Below, one piece after another: positions 32,968 to 41,989 of a stretch of 64,000 nucleotides of DNA. Made by a program: the position numbers and the translations under genes. The DNA comes from JAEYXS01 sp943367715 (lineage in GTDB: Bacteria > Verrucomicrobiota > Verrucomicrobiia > Limisphaerales > JAEYXS01): assembly GCA_943367715.1 (NCBI GenBank), contig CALRJY020000003.1, positions 186,001 to 250,000 on the forward strand. Direction: 5' to 3'. The first letter of the stretch is position 1, and each line of letters begins with the position of its first letter. Below the pieces are notes generated by a model. The model saw nothing but the letters and a program-made list of their open reading frames with translations. It was not told the origin of the DNA and made no database searches.

Positions 32968-34413
32968 TTACGCCAAAATCTTCTCGATCACGTGCCCGTG
33001 CACATCGGTGAGGCGGCGTTCCGCGCCATTGTGGTAGTACGTCAGCTTCTCGTGATCGAGTCCAAGCAGATGCAGGACCGTGGCGTAGAAGTCATAGACG
33101 CTGGTGATGTCCTGCTGTGCGCGGCGGCCGAACTCATCCGTGGCGCCATAGCTCACACCGCCTTTGATGCCCGCCCCCATCATCCACGTGGTGAGCGCAT
33201 CGGGATTGTGATCGCGGCCATCGGTGCCCTCCTGCCGCGTGGGCATGCGACCGAATTCCGTGGTCCAGAGCACGAGGACATCCTCCAACATGCCGCGTTG
33301 TTTCATATCCGTGAGCAGGGCGGCGGTGGGCTGATCGAAGATGGGGCAATGGCGTTCGTAATCGGCCTTCAAGGTCTTGTGGGCATCCCAGTTCAAGAGG
33401 CCATCGACGGCGGAAGCGCGCGAGGCGCAGTAAAGGCTCACGTAGCGTACACCTTGTTCCAAGTAACGGCGGGAGAGGAGGCAATTGCGAGCGTAGGCGG
33501 CGAGCAGTGGGTTCTTACTATCGGTGCCGTACATCTGTTGGAGATGTGCGGGCTCTTTGGAGATATCCGCGACTTGCGGCGCGGTGAGTTGCATGCGGGC
33601 AGCGAGTTCATAGGAAGCCATGCGGGCTTTCAATTCACTCTCGCCGGGATGCCGCAAGGCGTGTTCGCCATTGATGGTCTGGAGGAAATCGCGGGTGGCT
33701 TTTTCTTCGCGCTCACTGATGGAGGCCGGGCGGGTTAGATTACGCAGCGGTTGCTGGGCGGACATCGCGACGGCTTGATGCTGCGCGGGCAAAAAGCCAT
33801 TCGCCCAGTTCGCCTTGCCGTTCGGGGGCTCACCGCGTACGTCCTGGATGGCGACGTAGGTCGGCAGATTATTGTTCAAGCTGCCGAGGGCGTAACTGGA
33901 CCATGCGCCGGCGCTCGGAAAACCTTCACGGACGAAGCCGCTGTTCATGAAGATGCAGCCGGGGCCGTGGGTGTTCGTGCGGGACGCCATGCCGTGCAGG
34001 AACGCGATATCGTCCACGTGCTTGCTCATGTGCGGCAGCATGCTGGAGATCATCTTGCCGCTCTGGCCGCCAGGCGCGAAGGCCCACGGGGATTTCATCA
34101 GCGGCCCGTTCTTGCCCTGAAAACTCACCATGTTCTCTTCACCGGGCAAGGGCTTGCCATCGTATTTCTCGAGGGACGGTTTGTAGTCCCACAAGTCCAC
34201 GTGCGAGGCCGCACCGGGACAGAAGATCTGCAAGACCTGTTTGGCCTTGGGCTTGAACTGCGGCTGGCCGGGCTTCCATGCGGCGGTTTCGGAAGAGAGT
34301 GCGGCACCTAGCAAATCATCCGCGAGCAGGCTGGTCAGTGCGACGCCGGTGAGGCCGCTGGTCATGCGCCCGAGGAACTGGCGGCGGGCGAGATTGAGGG
34401 TGTTGGGGTTCAT
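32968..34413 (-). CDS. DUF1501 exported protein, copy 1
   Basis: 481 residues with a Tat-type start (LARRQFLGRMTSGLTGVALTSLLADDLLGAA). All DUF1501 landmarks are present: FKPKAKQVLQIFCPGAASHVDLWDYKPSLEKYDGKPLPG, GKMISSMLPHMSKHVDDIAFLHGM, LPTYVAIQDVRGEPPNGKANW, VLVLWTTEFGRMPTRQEGTDGRDHNPDALTTWMMGAGIKGG, and the ending LTYYHNGAERRLTDVHGHVIEKI. It lies 13 bp downstream of the GH5-like gene and belongs to the GntR-headed operon. A role in cutting sulfated or other esters is suggested by the fold but is not shown by the sequence. Confidence 0.92.
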   Translation of the reverse strand: MNPNTLNLARRQFLGRMTSGLTGVALTSLLADDLLGAALSSETAAWKPGQPQFKPKAKQVLQIFCPGAASHVDLWDYKPSLEKYDGKPLPGEENMVSFQGKNGPLMKSPWAFAPGGQSGKMISSMLPHMSKHVDDIAFLHGMASRTNTHGPGCIFMNSGFVREGFPSAGAWSSYALGSLNNNLPTYVAIQDVRGEPPNGKANWANGFLPAQHQAVAMSAQQPLRNLTRPASISEREEKATRDFLQTINGEHALRHPGESELKARMASYELAARMQLTAPQVADISKEPAHLQQMYGTDSKNPLLAAYARNCLLSRRYLEQGVRYVSLYCASRASAVDGLLNWDAHKTLKADYERHCPIFDQPTAALLTDMKQRGMLEDVLVLWTTEFGRMPTRQEGTDGRDHNPDALTTWMMGAGIKGGVSYGATDEFGRRAQQDITSVYDFYATVLHLLGLDHEKLTYYHNGAERRLTDVHGHVIEKILA

Positions 34414-34426
34414 GGCGGATTATCGG

Positions 34427-35521
34427 TTAAGCTTTCTCCCACGGGGCGCGCAAGGCGGGTTTCTGGGTCAGGAATTCCAAACCGCCGCGCATTTTGCCCT
34501 TCGCGGTGAAGAACGGGTGGAAGCCTTCCTTGTTGATGCCATTGGCGTCATAGCGATCGCGACGGGTGGAGATGGCTTTGCCTTCGCGCAAGGCCCAGCC
34601 CATCCAGCCGAAACCGGCGGCGGACAGGAGCTCATCGTAATACCTCGCGACGTCAGCACGGACTTGGTCGTTCAGGGAGCCGGGGATGCATTCGTTCACG
34701 AGAACCGGCTTGCTGTACTTTTGTTTCAGCCCGGCCAGGTCGGCGATCTGCTTTTCCAAAGTGGGCCGTTCATGCGCATATGGGTGACCGCAGAGAACAT
34801 CGCAGATGCCCGCGTAGGCTTCGATGTTCGCGCCATTCATCGTACCAACGGTGATGGGCTGCTGTGCGCCGCATTTGCGCACGGTATCGGCGATGGCGGT
34901 GAGCCAGTCCTGTTCCTTCTTCGTGCCTTCGGGCGTCATCTCCTTCGCCCATGTGGCACCGGCTTGCGGTTCGTTGCACAGGTCCCAGATCAGGATGCGA
35001 TTGTCTTTGGCCAAGGGCGTGACCAAGGCGCGGACGTAGTCGAGTTGTGGTCCCCAGTTCTTGAAGAGGTTGTCGATGTAGGTGCCGCCGTAGTCGTAAT
35101 GGTTGTCGTGCCAGCGGTTGAAGAGGCACGGCATCGTTTTCATGCCGGCTTCATCGATGGCTTTCACGGCGTCCAAGAAATGCGTGGTGATCTTTTCGGG
35201 ATCGGCCATCCACGCGCTGAACTCGATCCAGAGGCGGATGCAGTTCGCATGCACTTGGCGTGCGAGAGCTACCTCTTCACGCATGCGGGCGCCATCGTAG
35301 GAGAGCCAGGCTTCTTCGATGCGGGCGCCCCAGGATGGCACGACACTGAAGCCGCGCAACCAGCCGTAGCCGGTGTAGTTATGCAGCGTGGGTTTGGCCC
35401 AAGTCACCTTCGGTGCAGGCTCTTTGACGGTCTCGGCGGCGTGCGCGACTTGGCCGAGGGCGAGCGTGAGGGTGCCGACTTTGGTGATGAAATCGCGGCG
35501 AGTGGAAATGAGTGGCGTCAT
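34427..35521 (-). CDS. Exported glycoside hydrolase, GH5/cellulase-superfamily type
   Basis: 364 residues; the N-terminus STRRDFITKVGTLTLALGQVAHA is a Tat-like signal peptide. The barrel shows the two catalytic glutamates of clan GH-A: Glu184 in LIWDLCNEPQ (acid/base) and Glu277 in KPVLVNECIPG (nucleophile). HANCIRLWIEFSAW (strand 2) and HPYAHERP support this. It probably cleaves a beta-linked polysaccharide; the subfamily is not clear. It starts 2 bp after the stop of the first PSD1 gene and runs 13 bp into DUF1501, so the three are one transcription unit. This places the PSD1-DUF1501 pair in polysaccharide use, at least here. Confidence 0.85.
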   Translation of the reverse strand: MTPLISTRRDFITKVGTLTLALGQVAHAAETVKEPAPKVTWAKPTLHNYTGYGWLRGFSVVPSWGARIEEAWLSYDGARMREEVALARQVHANCIRLWIEFSAWMADPEKITTHFLDAVKAIDEAGMKTMPCLFNRWHDNHYDYGGTYIDNLFKNWGPQLDYVRALVTPLAKDNRILIWDLCNEPQAGATWAKEMTPEGTKKEQDWLTAIADTVRKCGAQQPITVGTMNGANIEAYAGICDVLCGHPYAHERPTLEKQIADLAGLKQKYSKPVLVNECIPGSLNDQVRADVARYYDELLSAAGFGWMGWALREGKAISTRRDRYDANGINKEGFHPFFTAKGKMRGGLEFLTQKPALRAPWEKA

Positions 35522-35523
35522 GG

Positions 35524-38500
35524 TTACTCCAGATAGATCAGTTCGTTCGCGTTCAGCAGGGCGCGGCAGAAGGCGGTCAGGCCGTGCTTGGTGATGAGGT
35601 TGGTGGCGGCGGTGAGTTCGCTCTTCGTGGGCTGACGTTGGAAGGCGAGCGTGTAGGCGCGTTGAACGGATTTAGTTAAATCATCCTTCCCGGCTTCTTT
35701 CTCTACGCGGGCGGCCAAGGCGGTGGCCATGTCGAGCGTGAAGCTGTGATTCAGGAGCGTAAGGGCTTGGAGTGGCGTGGTGGTGTTGGCGCGACGGGGG
35801 ACGCCGAAGGCGTTGTCAGGCAGATCGAAATCGCTCAACACATCCACCACAGAGGCGCGGGCGCTTTGATGATAGACGGCACGGCGATAGGTCTCGGGGC
35901 CGATCTTATCGAGCGCGGAGTAGGTAGAGACGTTGTCCGACTTGTACTCGTAGAGACGGAAGCCGGGGCCGCCCATGCGTTCATCGAGCTTGCCGGTGAC
36001 GGCGAGGATGGTATCGCGCACCGACTCAGCATCGAGACGACGAGGCGGGAAGCGCCAAAGGAAACGGGCGTCTTTGTCCACTCGGGCGGCGGCTTCGCGG
36101 AAGTCGGCGGATTGTTGGTAGGTTTGCGAGAGGAGGATCTCGCGATGGAGGGCTTTGAGTTTCCAACCATTCGCATGCAAGCGATGCGCGAGGTAATCCA
36201 GCAACTCTGGGTGCGTGGGCTGGCCGCCGAGGAAGCCGAAATCGCCGGGGGTATCTACGATGCCGGTGCCGAAGTGATAGTGCCACACGCGGTTCACCAG
36301 CACGCGGGCGCTGAGTGGATTTTCATCGCTCACGATCCATTTCGCGAGCGCGAGGCGGCGTTCGCTCTCGGGGGACTTAGCATCGAGTTCGTAGGATTTG
36401 GTGACGCGTTCCAACACGTTGAGGCTGGAAGGTTTCACGATGTCGCCGGGCTTCATCGGGTCGCCGCCTTTTTGCACGACGGTGGCATCTTTCGGTTGCG
36501 TGATGTTGCCGACCCAGACTTGAGGCAAGGCAGGGATAGCACGGAGTTTGGCGTCTACTTGGGCGATGAGCTTGTTGAACTCAGCGAGCTGTTTGCGGTC
36601 GTCATCCGTCGTGACACGGCGGCTGATGCGCAGATCGGCCAGCGGTTTGTCGAAAGGTTTGCGGTCGAAGGAATCAGCGGCCTTCTTCCATTCTTTGCCA
36701 TCGAGGGAGGTGAAGACTTCGTATTCCGTCACGAAGGGCGTCGCGCCGGCGATCGCGCGGTCATCGGGGCCGGTGTAATTGTTGAAGAGCGTGATGCGGT
36801 CGATGGTTTCGGTCTGCGCGAAGGTGATGGTGAGTTGCGCGGGATTGCCGATGAACCAGCGGGCGCCGAACTTGCCATCGTTCACGAGGTTCACGTCGTA
36901 GGCGTTATCGAAATCTTTCGCTTCGCGGCTCTTGGTGCCTTCGGCTTTGGCGCCATTGCTGGCGAGGGCGACATTGCGTTCACCGGACCAGACTTGCACT
37001 TCTTCCAGCTTGCCGCCGCCACCGCTTAAGGGAGAACTGGTGGTGGCGAGGAAATTGAAGCGCACGTGGCGCGCTTGGATCGGCGCGAAGGTTTCATCCG
37101 TCTGACGTGGGCTGGGAGCGGGCCGTGGCGTGGCGGGAACTTCCGCATTCTTGATACGTTCGGCGATGTCCTTATCCACCTTGGCTTTATCCGCGGCCAA
37201 ACGGGCACGCTCTTCATTGAGCGGCTTCGTCGCGTCGTCAAATTGTTGGCGTTGCTCGGCGGTGGCGAGGACGCGGGGACCGTGTTTCACGCCTTCGAAG
37301 ACGGATTTGATGCGGTAATAATCTTCCGTGGGGATGGGGTCGAACTTGTGGTTATGGCAGCGGGCGCAGTTGATCGTGAGGCCGAGGAACGCGGAGCCGG
37401 TGGCGCTGACCATGTCATCGAGGGTGGCGGCACGGATATTCGCAGCGGCGACGACGTCTTGATTCCCCACGTCGTCATACGGTCCCATGGTAATGAAGCC
37501 GACGCCGACTTCGGTCTCCGGTTTGTCCTTGGCTACAACATCACCGGCAAGGTGCTCGATGATGAACTGGTTGAAGGGTTTGTCTTCATTGATTGAGCGG
37601 ATGACGTAGTCGCGGAAGGGCCACGCGTTATCGATGATGAAATTGCGCTCGAAACCATTGCTCTCGCCGAAGCGGACGATGTCCAGCCAATGACGACCCC
37701 AACGTTCGCCATAGCGTGGTGAGGCGAGCAGGCGGTCCACGAGTTTGGCGTAGGCATCGGGAGATTTGTCGTTCACGAAGGCCTCCACTTCTTCCATCGT
37801 GGGCGGGAGTCCGGTGACATCGTAAGTCACGCGGCGGATGAGGGCGCGGCGTTCGGCGGGCGCGTTCGGTTGCAGGTCTTTCGCGGCGAGTTGGGCGAGG
37901 ATGTAGCGGTCGATGGGGCTTGCCTGCCACGCTTTGAGATCGAACTTGGTGCGTTGCGGCTTGGTGACTTTGCTGACCTTGGTTTTGAGGTCTTTGGGTT
38001 CGGGCGGTTGCGCTTGGGCGAGGGCTTGCAGGGACCACCAGGTTTTGTCGCCGCGTTTCACTTCGACGGTGGCGGCTTCGCGCGGATCGGGAGCGCCGAG
38101 TTTTACCCAGCGGGTCAGATCGGCGATCTGCTCGGGCGTGAGCTTTTTCTTGGGCGGCATCTCCTGGTCTTCGATCTCGTGACGGACGACTTTCAGAAGC
38201 AGACTTTGCTCAGGCGCGCTGGAATCGAGGAGGGGTTTGCCGGAGTCGCCGCCTTTGGTGAGGCCAGATTTGGAGTCTAGGAGCAGGCCGCCTTTCACTT
38301 TCTTCGCTTGGGCGCTGTGACAATCGTAGCATTCGGCGACTAACAGCGGACGGATCTTTTGCTCGAAGAAGGTGAGGTGTTCTTTCGGGGGTGTGGCGGC
38401 GGAACTGGTGGCGGTGTACGGGCTGAAGGCGGTACTTAGCAAAGCCAATGCGCCGAAACGGAGTTCGGCGCGCCAGCGAGTCAGCGCCGACTGACGTCGG

Positions 38501-38541
38501 CGGCTACGGTTTTGGGAGTGGCTTTCGATGCGCGTCGTCAT
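35524..38541 (-). CDS. PSD1 protein (PSCyt1-DUF1549-DUF1553), copy 1
   Basis: The start at 38541 (MTTRIESHS, 1005 aa) overlaps the GntR stop by 4 bp (ATGA). After an Arg-rich N-terminus and a hydrophobic stretch (ALALLSTAFS) comes the planctomycete-type cytochrome FFEQKIRPLLVAECYDCHSAQAKKVKGG, with haem motif CYDCH. DUF1549 follows (SPIDRYILAQLAAKDL; YGERWGRHWLDIVRFGESNGFE), then a second CARCHNHKFDPIPTEDYY. A discoidin-like insert (VRFNFLATTSSP; LEEVQVW) precedes DUF1553 (NPLSARVLVNRVWHYHFGTGIVDTPGDFG; RRLDAESVRDTILAVTGKLDERMGG). The exported protein presumably moves electrons while acting on a polymer; no biochemistry is established. A REP-like hairpin lies in the codons of residues about 10-20. 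Confidence 0.9.
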   Translation of the reverse strand: MTTRIESHSQNRSRRRQSALTRWRAELRFGALALLSTAFSPYTATSSAATPPKEHLTFFEQKIRPLLVAECYDCHSAQAKKVKGGLLLDSKSGLTKGGDSGKPLLDSSAPEQSLLLKVVRHEIEDQEMPPKKKLTPEQIADLTRWVKLGAPDPREAATVEVKRGDKTWWSLQALAQAQPPEPKDLKTKVSKVTKPQRTKFDLKAWQASPIDRYILAQLAAKDLQPNAPAERRALIRRVTYDVTGLPPTMEEVEAFVNDKSPDAYAKLVDRLLASPRYGERWGRHWLDIVRFGESNGFERNFIIDNAWPFRDYVIRSINEDKPFNQFIIEHLAGDVVAKDKPETEVGVGFITMGPYDDVGNQDVVAAANIRAATLDDMVSATGSAFLGLTINCARCHNHKFDPIPTEDYYRIKSVFEGVKHGPRVLATAEQRQQFDDATKPLNEERARLAADKAKVDKDIAERIKNAEVPATPRPAPSPRQTDETFAPIQARHVRFNFLATTSSPLSGGGGKLEEVQVWSGERNVALASNGAKAEGTKSREAKDFDNAYDVNLVNDGKFGARWFIGNPAQLTITFAQTETIDRITLFNNYTGPDDRAIAGATPFVTEYEVFTSLDGKEWKKAADSFDRKPFDKPLADLRISRRVTTDDDRKQLAEFNKLIAQVDAKLRAIPALPQVWVGNITQPKDATVVQKGGDPMKPGDIVKPSSLNVLERVTKSYELDAKSPESERRLALAKWIVSDENPLSARVLVNRVWHYHFGTGIVDTPGDFGFLGGQPTHPELLDYLAHRLHANGWKLKALHREILLSQTYQQSADFREAAARVDKDARFLWRFPPRRLDAESVRDTILAVTGKLDERMGGPGFRLYEYKSDNVSTYSALDKIGPETYRRAVYHQSARASVVDVLSDFDLPDNAFGVPRRANTTTPLQALTLLNHSFTLDMATALAARVEKEAGKDDLTKSVQRAYTLAFQRQPTKSELTAATNLITKHGLTAFCRALLNANELIYLE
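38484..38509. repeat. GCCGAC/GTCGGC-GGCTACGG hairpin, copy 2 (inside a CDS)
   Basis: Stem GCCGAC/GTCGGC, loop TGAC, then GGCTACGG. Same as 16131-16157 except for a paired T/A to A/T swap in the stem. It is translated as part of the Arg-rich N-terminus of PSD1 copy 1. Confidence 0.6.
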
Positions 38542-39257
38542 GCGGAGGCCTTTCCTTTTGGGCGGAGTTTCAGGCCTTTGGTGATGTCCTGGGCGGCGGC
38601 TTCCAGGTGCATCTTCATGGCGGCGTAGGCTTTCTCGGGATGGCGGGCCTCGATGGCGGCGAGGATCTGGCTGTGATGATTCACGGCCACGACGTTGCCG
38701 ACGGCGGAGAGCGTGGTCTTGCGGCTTTCGCGGCCGAGATCGGCGAGCGAATCCAGGAGCAGCGTGCAAATCTCATTACCCGCGGCCACGGCGATGAGAC
38801 GGTGAAATTCGAGATCGGATTCGATGGCTTCCTCTTCCGTGTCCGCATGGGTGAGGCGGGTCTGGTTGAGGCGCAATGCCCGCAAGCTGGTGGCGTTGGT
38901 ACGCTCGGCGGCCATGCGGGCGAGGCCTGGCTCGATGAGGAGGCGGGCCTCAGTTAGCTGGCGCAAACGGTCGGCAGTATCGGGGATGAGCAGCGCGACG
39001 GAACCATTGAGCGGCTTGTGCAGTTTATCAACGACCTTGATGCCGACGCCGTGGCGGATCTCAAGCAAGCCTTGAAGCTCCAGGCGTTTGGTGGCTTCGC
39101 GAATTACGGGGCGGCTAACGCCGAGGCGCTCAGCGAGTTCGCGTTCGGGCGGTAGCCAGCCATCCTTGTTGAAAGCGTCGTCATGGATCTGGTCGTAGAT
39201 CTGACGGCATACTTCGGCGACGAGTGACGCCGGGCGCTCGATGGTTTGCAGGGACAT
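38538..39257 (-). CDS. GntR/FadR-subfamily transcriptional regulator
   Basis: The start at 39257 (MSLQTIERPASLVAEVCRQI) gives 239 residues, normal for the family; a longer frame upstream adds 114 unlikely residues. Residues about 5-75 form the winged helix (WLPPERELAERLGVSRPVIREATKRLELQGLLEIRHGVGIKVV). Residues about 95-225 are an FCD domain (LTEARLLIEPGLARMAAERTN; LEFHRLIAVAAGN; VNHHSQILAAIEARHPEKAYAAMKMHLEAA), which usually binds a metal and a small carboxylate such as a sugar acid. It heads the PSD1-GH5-DUF1501 operon and overlaps the PSD1 start by 4 bp. A perfect palindrome over its own start codon should be its operator. Confidence 0.9.
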   Translation of the reverse strand: MSLQTIERPASLVAEVCRQIYDQIHDDAFNKDGWLPPERELAERLGVSRPVIREATKRLELQGLLEIRHGVGIKVVDKLHKPLNGSVALLIPDTADRLRQLTEARLLIEPGLARMAAERTNATSLRALRLNQTRLTHADTEEEAIESDLEFHRLIAVAAGNEICTLLLDSLADLGRESRKTTLSAVGNVVAVNHHSQILAAIEARHPEKAYAAMKMHLEAAAQDITKGLKLRPKGKASA

Positions 39258-39274
39258 GGTAAGAGGTCTTACCA
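39257..39274 (-). promoter_or_regulatory. FadR-type operator palindrome overlapping the gntR start codon
   Basis: TGGTAAGA-GG-TCTTACCA, 8-bp arms without mismatch. It contains the TGGT...ACCA pattern bound by FadR-group regulators and covers the A of the ATG start codon, so a bound regulator would block its own operon. Confidence 0.7.
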
Positions 39275-39438
39275 CTTGCACGAATGTCGTCAAGCTTGCG
39301 AATGCTTTAGAGGCGCAGAAACATCGAACATCCAACTCCCATCTTCCAACATCGAAAGGGGGAAGAGCTGGCGGAAGCGTGAGTTGATTCTGGTCGGTGA
39401 TTGGAGCAAATTGGACGAATAGCGAATGAGGTGGAGCT

Positions 39439-39654
39439 ATGAGTGATGATGAGCCAATGCCGAATTCAGAACCATCTGGTGATTTGACGCCACCACGGCC
39501 GCCGAAGCCGCCCGTGGTGGGATTAGCAGGGGATGAGGGCAATGATGACGAGCGGCGCAGACGGCGGAAGGAAACAGTACGGATCAGTCTCCCGGCCAAG
39601 GGGAAGGAGATCGTCAGAATCGCAGTAATGCGTGATGCGGATTTCGAACAATGA
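39439..39654 (+). CDS. Small charged protein with KETVRISLP motif
   Basis: A 71-residue protein, Asp/Glu- and Pro-rich at first (SDDEPMPNSEPSGDLTPPRPPKPP) and basic in the middle (DDERRRRRKETVRISLPAK). The RRRKETVRISLP motif is one I associate with small or N-terminal disordered regions in Verrucomicrobiota proteins; the sigma factor in this window also starts with a basic Thr-rich region. No structure or function can be proposed. It lies 16 bp upstream of the cupin gene and may be co-transcribed. Confidence 0.55.
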   Translation: MSDDEPMPNSEPSGDLTPPRPPKPPVVGLAGDEGNDDERRRRRKETVRISLPAKGKEIVRIAVMRDADFEQ

Positions 39655-39670
39655 TTGATAATCCAGAAGT

Positions 39671-40156
39671 ATGCAAAAAGTGAATCTAGCCGCTATCCCC
39701 GAGAATGAGGATAGCTCACCGAAGGGGAAATACCGCTCCTACTACAAGGGCATTTCCGAGGCGTTGGGGCGGGAGATACAGTCCACCGACATGCTCAAGC
39801 GGCATCCGTTTGATCTGGAGTGGAATCGTATTCCGCCGGGGGCTTCGCAATGTCCGTATCATCTGCACACGCAGCAGTGGGAGTTGTATCTGGTGATCTC
39901 AGGGACGGGGACCATTCGTGATGAAGCGGGGCTGACGGAGGTGGTGGCGGGGGATGCGTTTCTCTTCAAGGCGGGTGAGGCGCATCAGATCAGCAATCGG
40001 GGTACGGAGGATTTTGTGTATCTGATCGTGGCGGATAATCCAATCGGGGAAGGGTGCTATTATCCGGACAGCGGCAAGTGGCTGGTGGCGGCGGGGACGA
40101 AACACCGCAAGATCGTGCAGGTGCAGGCGGCGGAGTATTATGATGGGGAAGAGTGA
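39671..40156 (+). CDS. Cupin-domain protein
   Basis: A 161-residue soluble protein with one cupin barrel at about residues 55-125: RIPPGASQCPYHLHTQQWELYLVISGTGTIRDEAGLTEVVAGDAFLFKAGEAHQISNRGTEDFVYLIVAD. The metal ligands of motif 1 are seen as H-x-H...E (HLHTQQWE) and the motif-2 histidine is in AGEAHQI. This type often binds sugars or acts as an isomerase or sensor; the ligand is unknown. The C-terminus (YYPDSGKWLVAAGTKHRKIVQ) is common to cupins annotated as sugar-phosphate-isomerase-like. Confidence 0.82.
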   Translation: MQKVNLAAIPENEDSSPKGKYRSYYKGISEALGREIQSTDMLKRHPFDLEWNRIPPGASQCPYHLHTQQWELYLVISGTGTIRDEAGLTEVVAGDAFLFKAGEAHQISNRGTEDFVYLIVADNPIGEGCYYPDSGKWLVAAGTKHRKIVQVQAAEYYDGEE

Positions 40157-40264
40157 TTCCGCGTAGGGCTGCACTAGACTTCATAACCTAATGCAAGAGA
40201 AGAAAGGAAACTTGTTTTGAACGGTCGTTCATGGCTTACTGATAACAGAAGGAAAAACGCGTTT

Positions 40265-40534
40265 ATGAAAAATCACGATATTTCCCAGACACCTTTGGTT
40301 CGCCGGTTTGGTGTGCGGGGAGCGAAGCTTTTCGCACGAATTTGGTTCACAGTGCTTTACCTCGTGCTGGTGGGTCTGGTGACCAAGCTTTGGCTGGTAA
40401 GTCCCGAGGCCAGCGAGGGGCCAAGGCGTTTGATATTTGGTGGTTTAGTGGGTGGCTTTGCGATTCTCGCCACGGTGCTTTTGACGAAGATGCGGTTGGA
40501 GTATTGGTCTTCTATTCAGCGGCTCAACAAGTAA
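40265..40534 (+). CDS. Small two-helix membrane protein
   Basis: The start is the ATG at 40265, with AGAAGGA upstream (89 aa); a TTG 48 bp upstream is an alternative. Two hydrophobic stretches (IWFTVLYLVLVGLVTKLWLV and LIFGGLVGGFAILATVLL) are flanked by basic residues. No family recognised. It stands between the cupin gene and the convergent DUF2851 gene. Confidence 0.6.
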   Translation: MKNHDISQTPLVRRFGVRGAKLFARIWFTVLYLVLVGLVTKLWLVSPEASEGPRRLIFGGLVGGFAILATVLLTKMRLEYWSSIQRLNK

Positions 40535-40561
40535 AATGGATGCATCCAAGCTGATGGCCTG

Positions 40562-41989
40562 CTAAGCATGTTTATCCTCGGTCGCTTTTCCCGCGCTGAC
40601 ACTGTTGATCAATCCCGGGAAAGGGCAGTCCGCGCACGTGGAGTCCGCATGGTCACAGAAATCCCTGACGATCTGGATCAGTCCTTGTTGCTCTGCGGCG
40701 GTTGTAAGAATGCTCGGGGTGGAATGTCCCAACAACCGTCGACGTGCCTGACGCAGGACGGAATTATCCTCCGAACGCGGCCAGCTCAGGTAACGATTTT
40801 CCACTTCCTCCACGAGCTCGCTGTTCTGGCCCTTGGCGGCACGGAGCCAGAGCCAGGGCAAAATGACATTCATGGACACATCCGTCAGGCGGATCTCGCC
40901 GAGCAGGGGTTGCTCCTGGGTCATCCGCGCGGCTTTCATGGTCCAGCGGCAGGACCAGAACTCATCCCGCTCCGCCTGCATGATCTCCAGCAGCGTGGGC
41001 ACGAGCTGGTTTTTGCGCACCTTTTGGGCCAGCCATTCTTCAAGCCGGGTGGCGAGGTCTTTTTTGGCGAGCCAATGGGCGGCCAGCGCCAATCGGCGTT
41101 GCGGATGATTGGCCGGGCGGATGCCGTTAAAGCGCCAGACATCGCGCGGCAGGATATGCTCGTGCAAGACGTGACGCCGATGCCACCAGATGTCCCAGAG
41201 CCTGCGCACGTAGGCATCCACCGGCCGGTTGGGGTCGCGAATATCTTCCGGCAACAGGTTGGACACGCCGAACATCAGGGCTTGCAAGGAAGCGGGGCAA
41301 CGTTCTCCGTTCATGGCCTCCATGACATGCGGGCTGAGTTCGCCGAGTCGTTGCATCGGCCAGACGTTTTGTTTGTACCCCAAGGCCCGAAAAAGCATCT
41401 CCACCAACACTTGCTCCCAGCCCACTTGGCGGGCGCGGGCTTCGATATGCGCCGCTTTGGCCTGCAAACGGATCAGGGCGGCTTGCCCCAAAACGTCGCG
41501 CCAGACGTTCTCATCCAGCGACTTTAACGGTGCAGAGCATTGGCCTTGGAAGGATTTGGGCACTCCTTCTCTTTCGTCATTGGCCAACCAATGCTGGAGT
41601 TCGGCCAGCGGCGAATCCAAGAATTCGCTCATCGCCAGGGTGGGCAAGGGCGACGGGGGCTTGCCGCCTTGCCATACCACGTGGAGCACCACATTGCGGA
41701 AAGCCGGGTTCACATCATGCTTGTGTCCGTGCCAGCCGGCGGATTCTACGTCCACCTCGATGTCACCCGTTTGAGGAGCTTGTCCCGCGAATTGAATCAC
41801 GGCGTTCTGAAAGTCAGGTCCGGCGGCACGGTTCAGCCATCCAGGGTGCAGAATCTTGACCGCGCGGCCATCCAAGGTCTTCAACTCACCGCGTTTCAGC
41901 CGTTGTTGCTCCCATACGACCTGCATGAGCCGTTCGGCGGGCGGTTTCGGGGCAGCATCGTGCAACTGGGCGCGATTACTCGCACCCAT
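40562..41989 (-). CDS. DUF2851-family protein
   Basis: About 475 residues from the ATG at 41989; a GTG at 42028 and the Met of MQVVWEQQRL (41926) are other start choices, the latter agreeing best with the usual family N-terminus. The opening LKTLDGRAVKILHPGWLNRAAGPDFQNAVIQFAG.APQTGDIEVDVESAGWHGHKHDVNPAFRNVVLHVVW is the DUF2851 signature. The middle is helical (ALGYKQNVWPMQRLGEL; RPANHPQRRLALAAHWL). The C-terminal part ends in a cysteine cluster (FCDHADSTCADCPFPG) suggestive of a metal site. Function is unknown; the conserved His/Asp pattern near the N-terminus could be a nuclease-like site. Confidence 0.85.
   Translation of the reverse strand: MGASNRAQLHDAAPKPPAERLMQVVWEQQRLKRGELKTLDGRAVKILHPGWLNRAAGPDFQNAVIQFAGQAPQTGDIEVDVESAGWHGHKHDVNPAFRNVVLHVVWQGGKPPSPLPTLAMSEFLDSPLAELQHWLANDEREGVPKSFQGQCSAPLKSLDENVWRDVLGQAALIRLQAKAAHIEARARQVGWEQVLVEMLFRALGYKQNVWPMQRLGELSPHVMEAMNGERCPASLQALMFGVSNLLPEDIRDPNRPVDAYVRRLWDIWWHRRHVLHEHILPRDVWRFNGIRPANHPQRRLALAAHWLAKKDLATRLEEWLAQKVRKNQLVPTLLEIMQAERDEFWSCRWTMKAARMTQEQPLLGEIRLTDVSMNVILPWLWLRAAKGQNSELVEEVENRYLSWPRSEDNSVLRQARRRLLGHSTPSILTTAAEQQGLIQIVRDFCDHADSTCADCPFPGLINSVSAGKATEDKHA

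Noticed and set aside
34241..37029. Two long plus-strand frames (431 and 427 codons) over the GH5 and PSD1 genes
   Set aside because: Antisense shadows of well-identified genes without recognisable domains.
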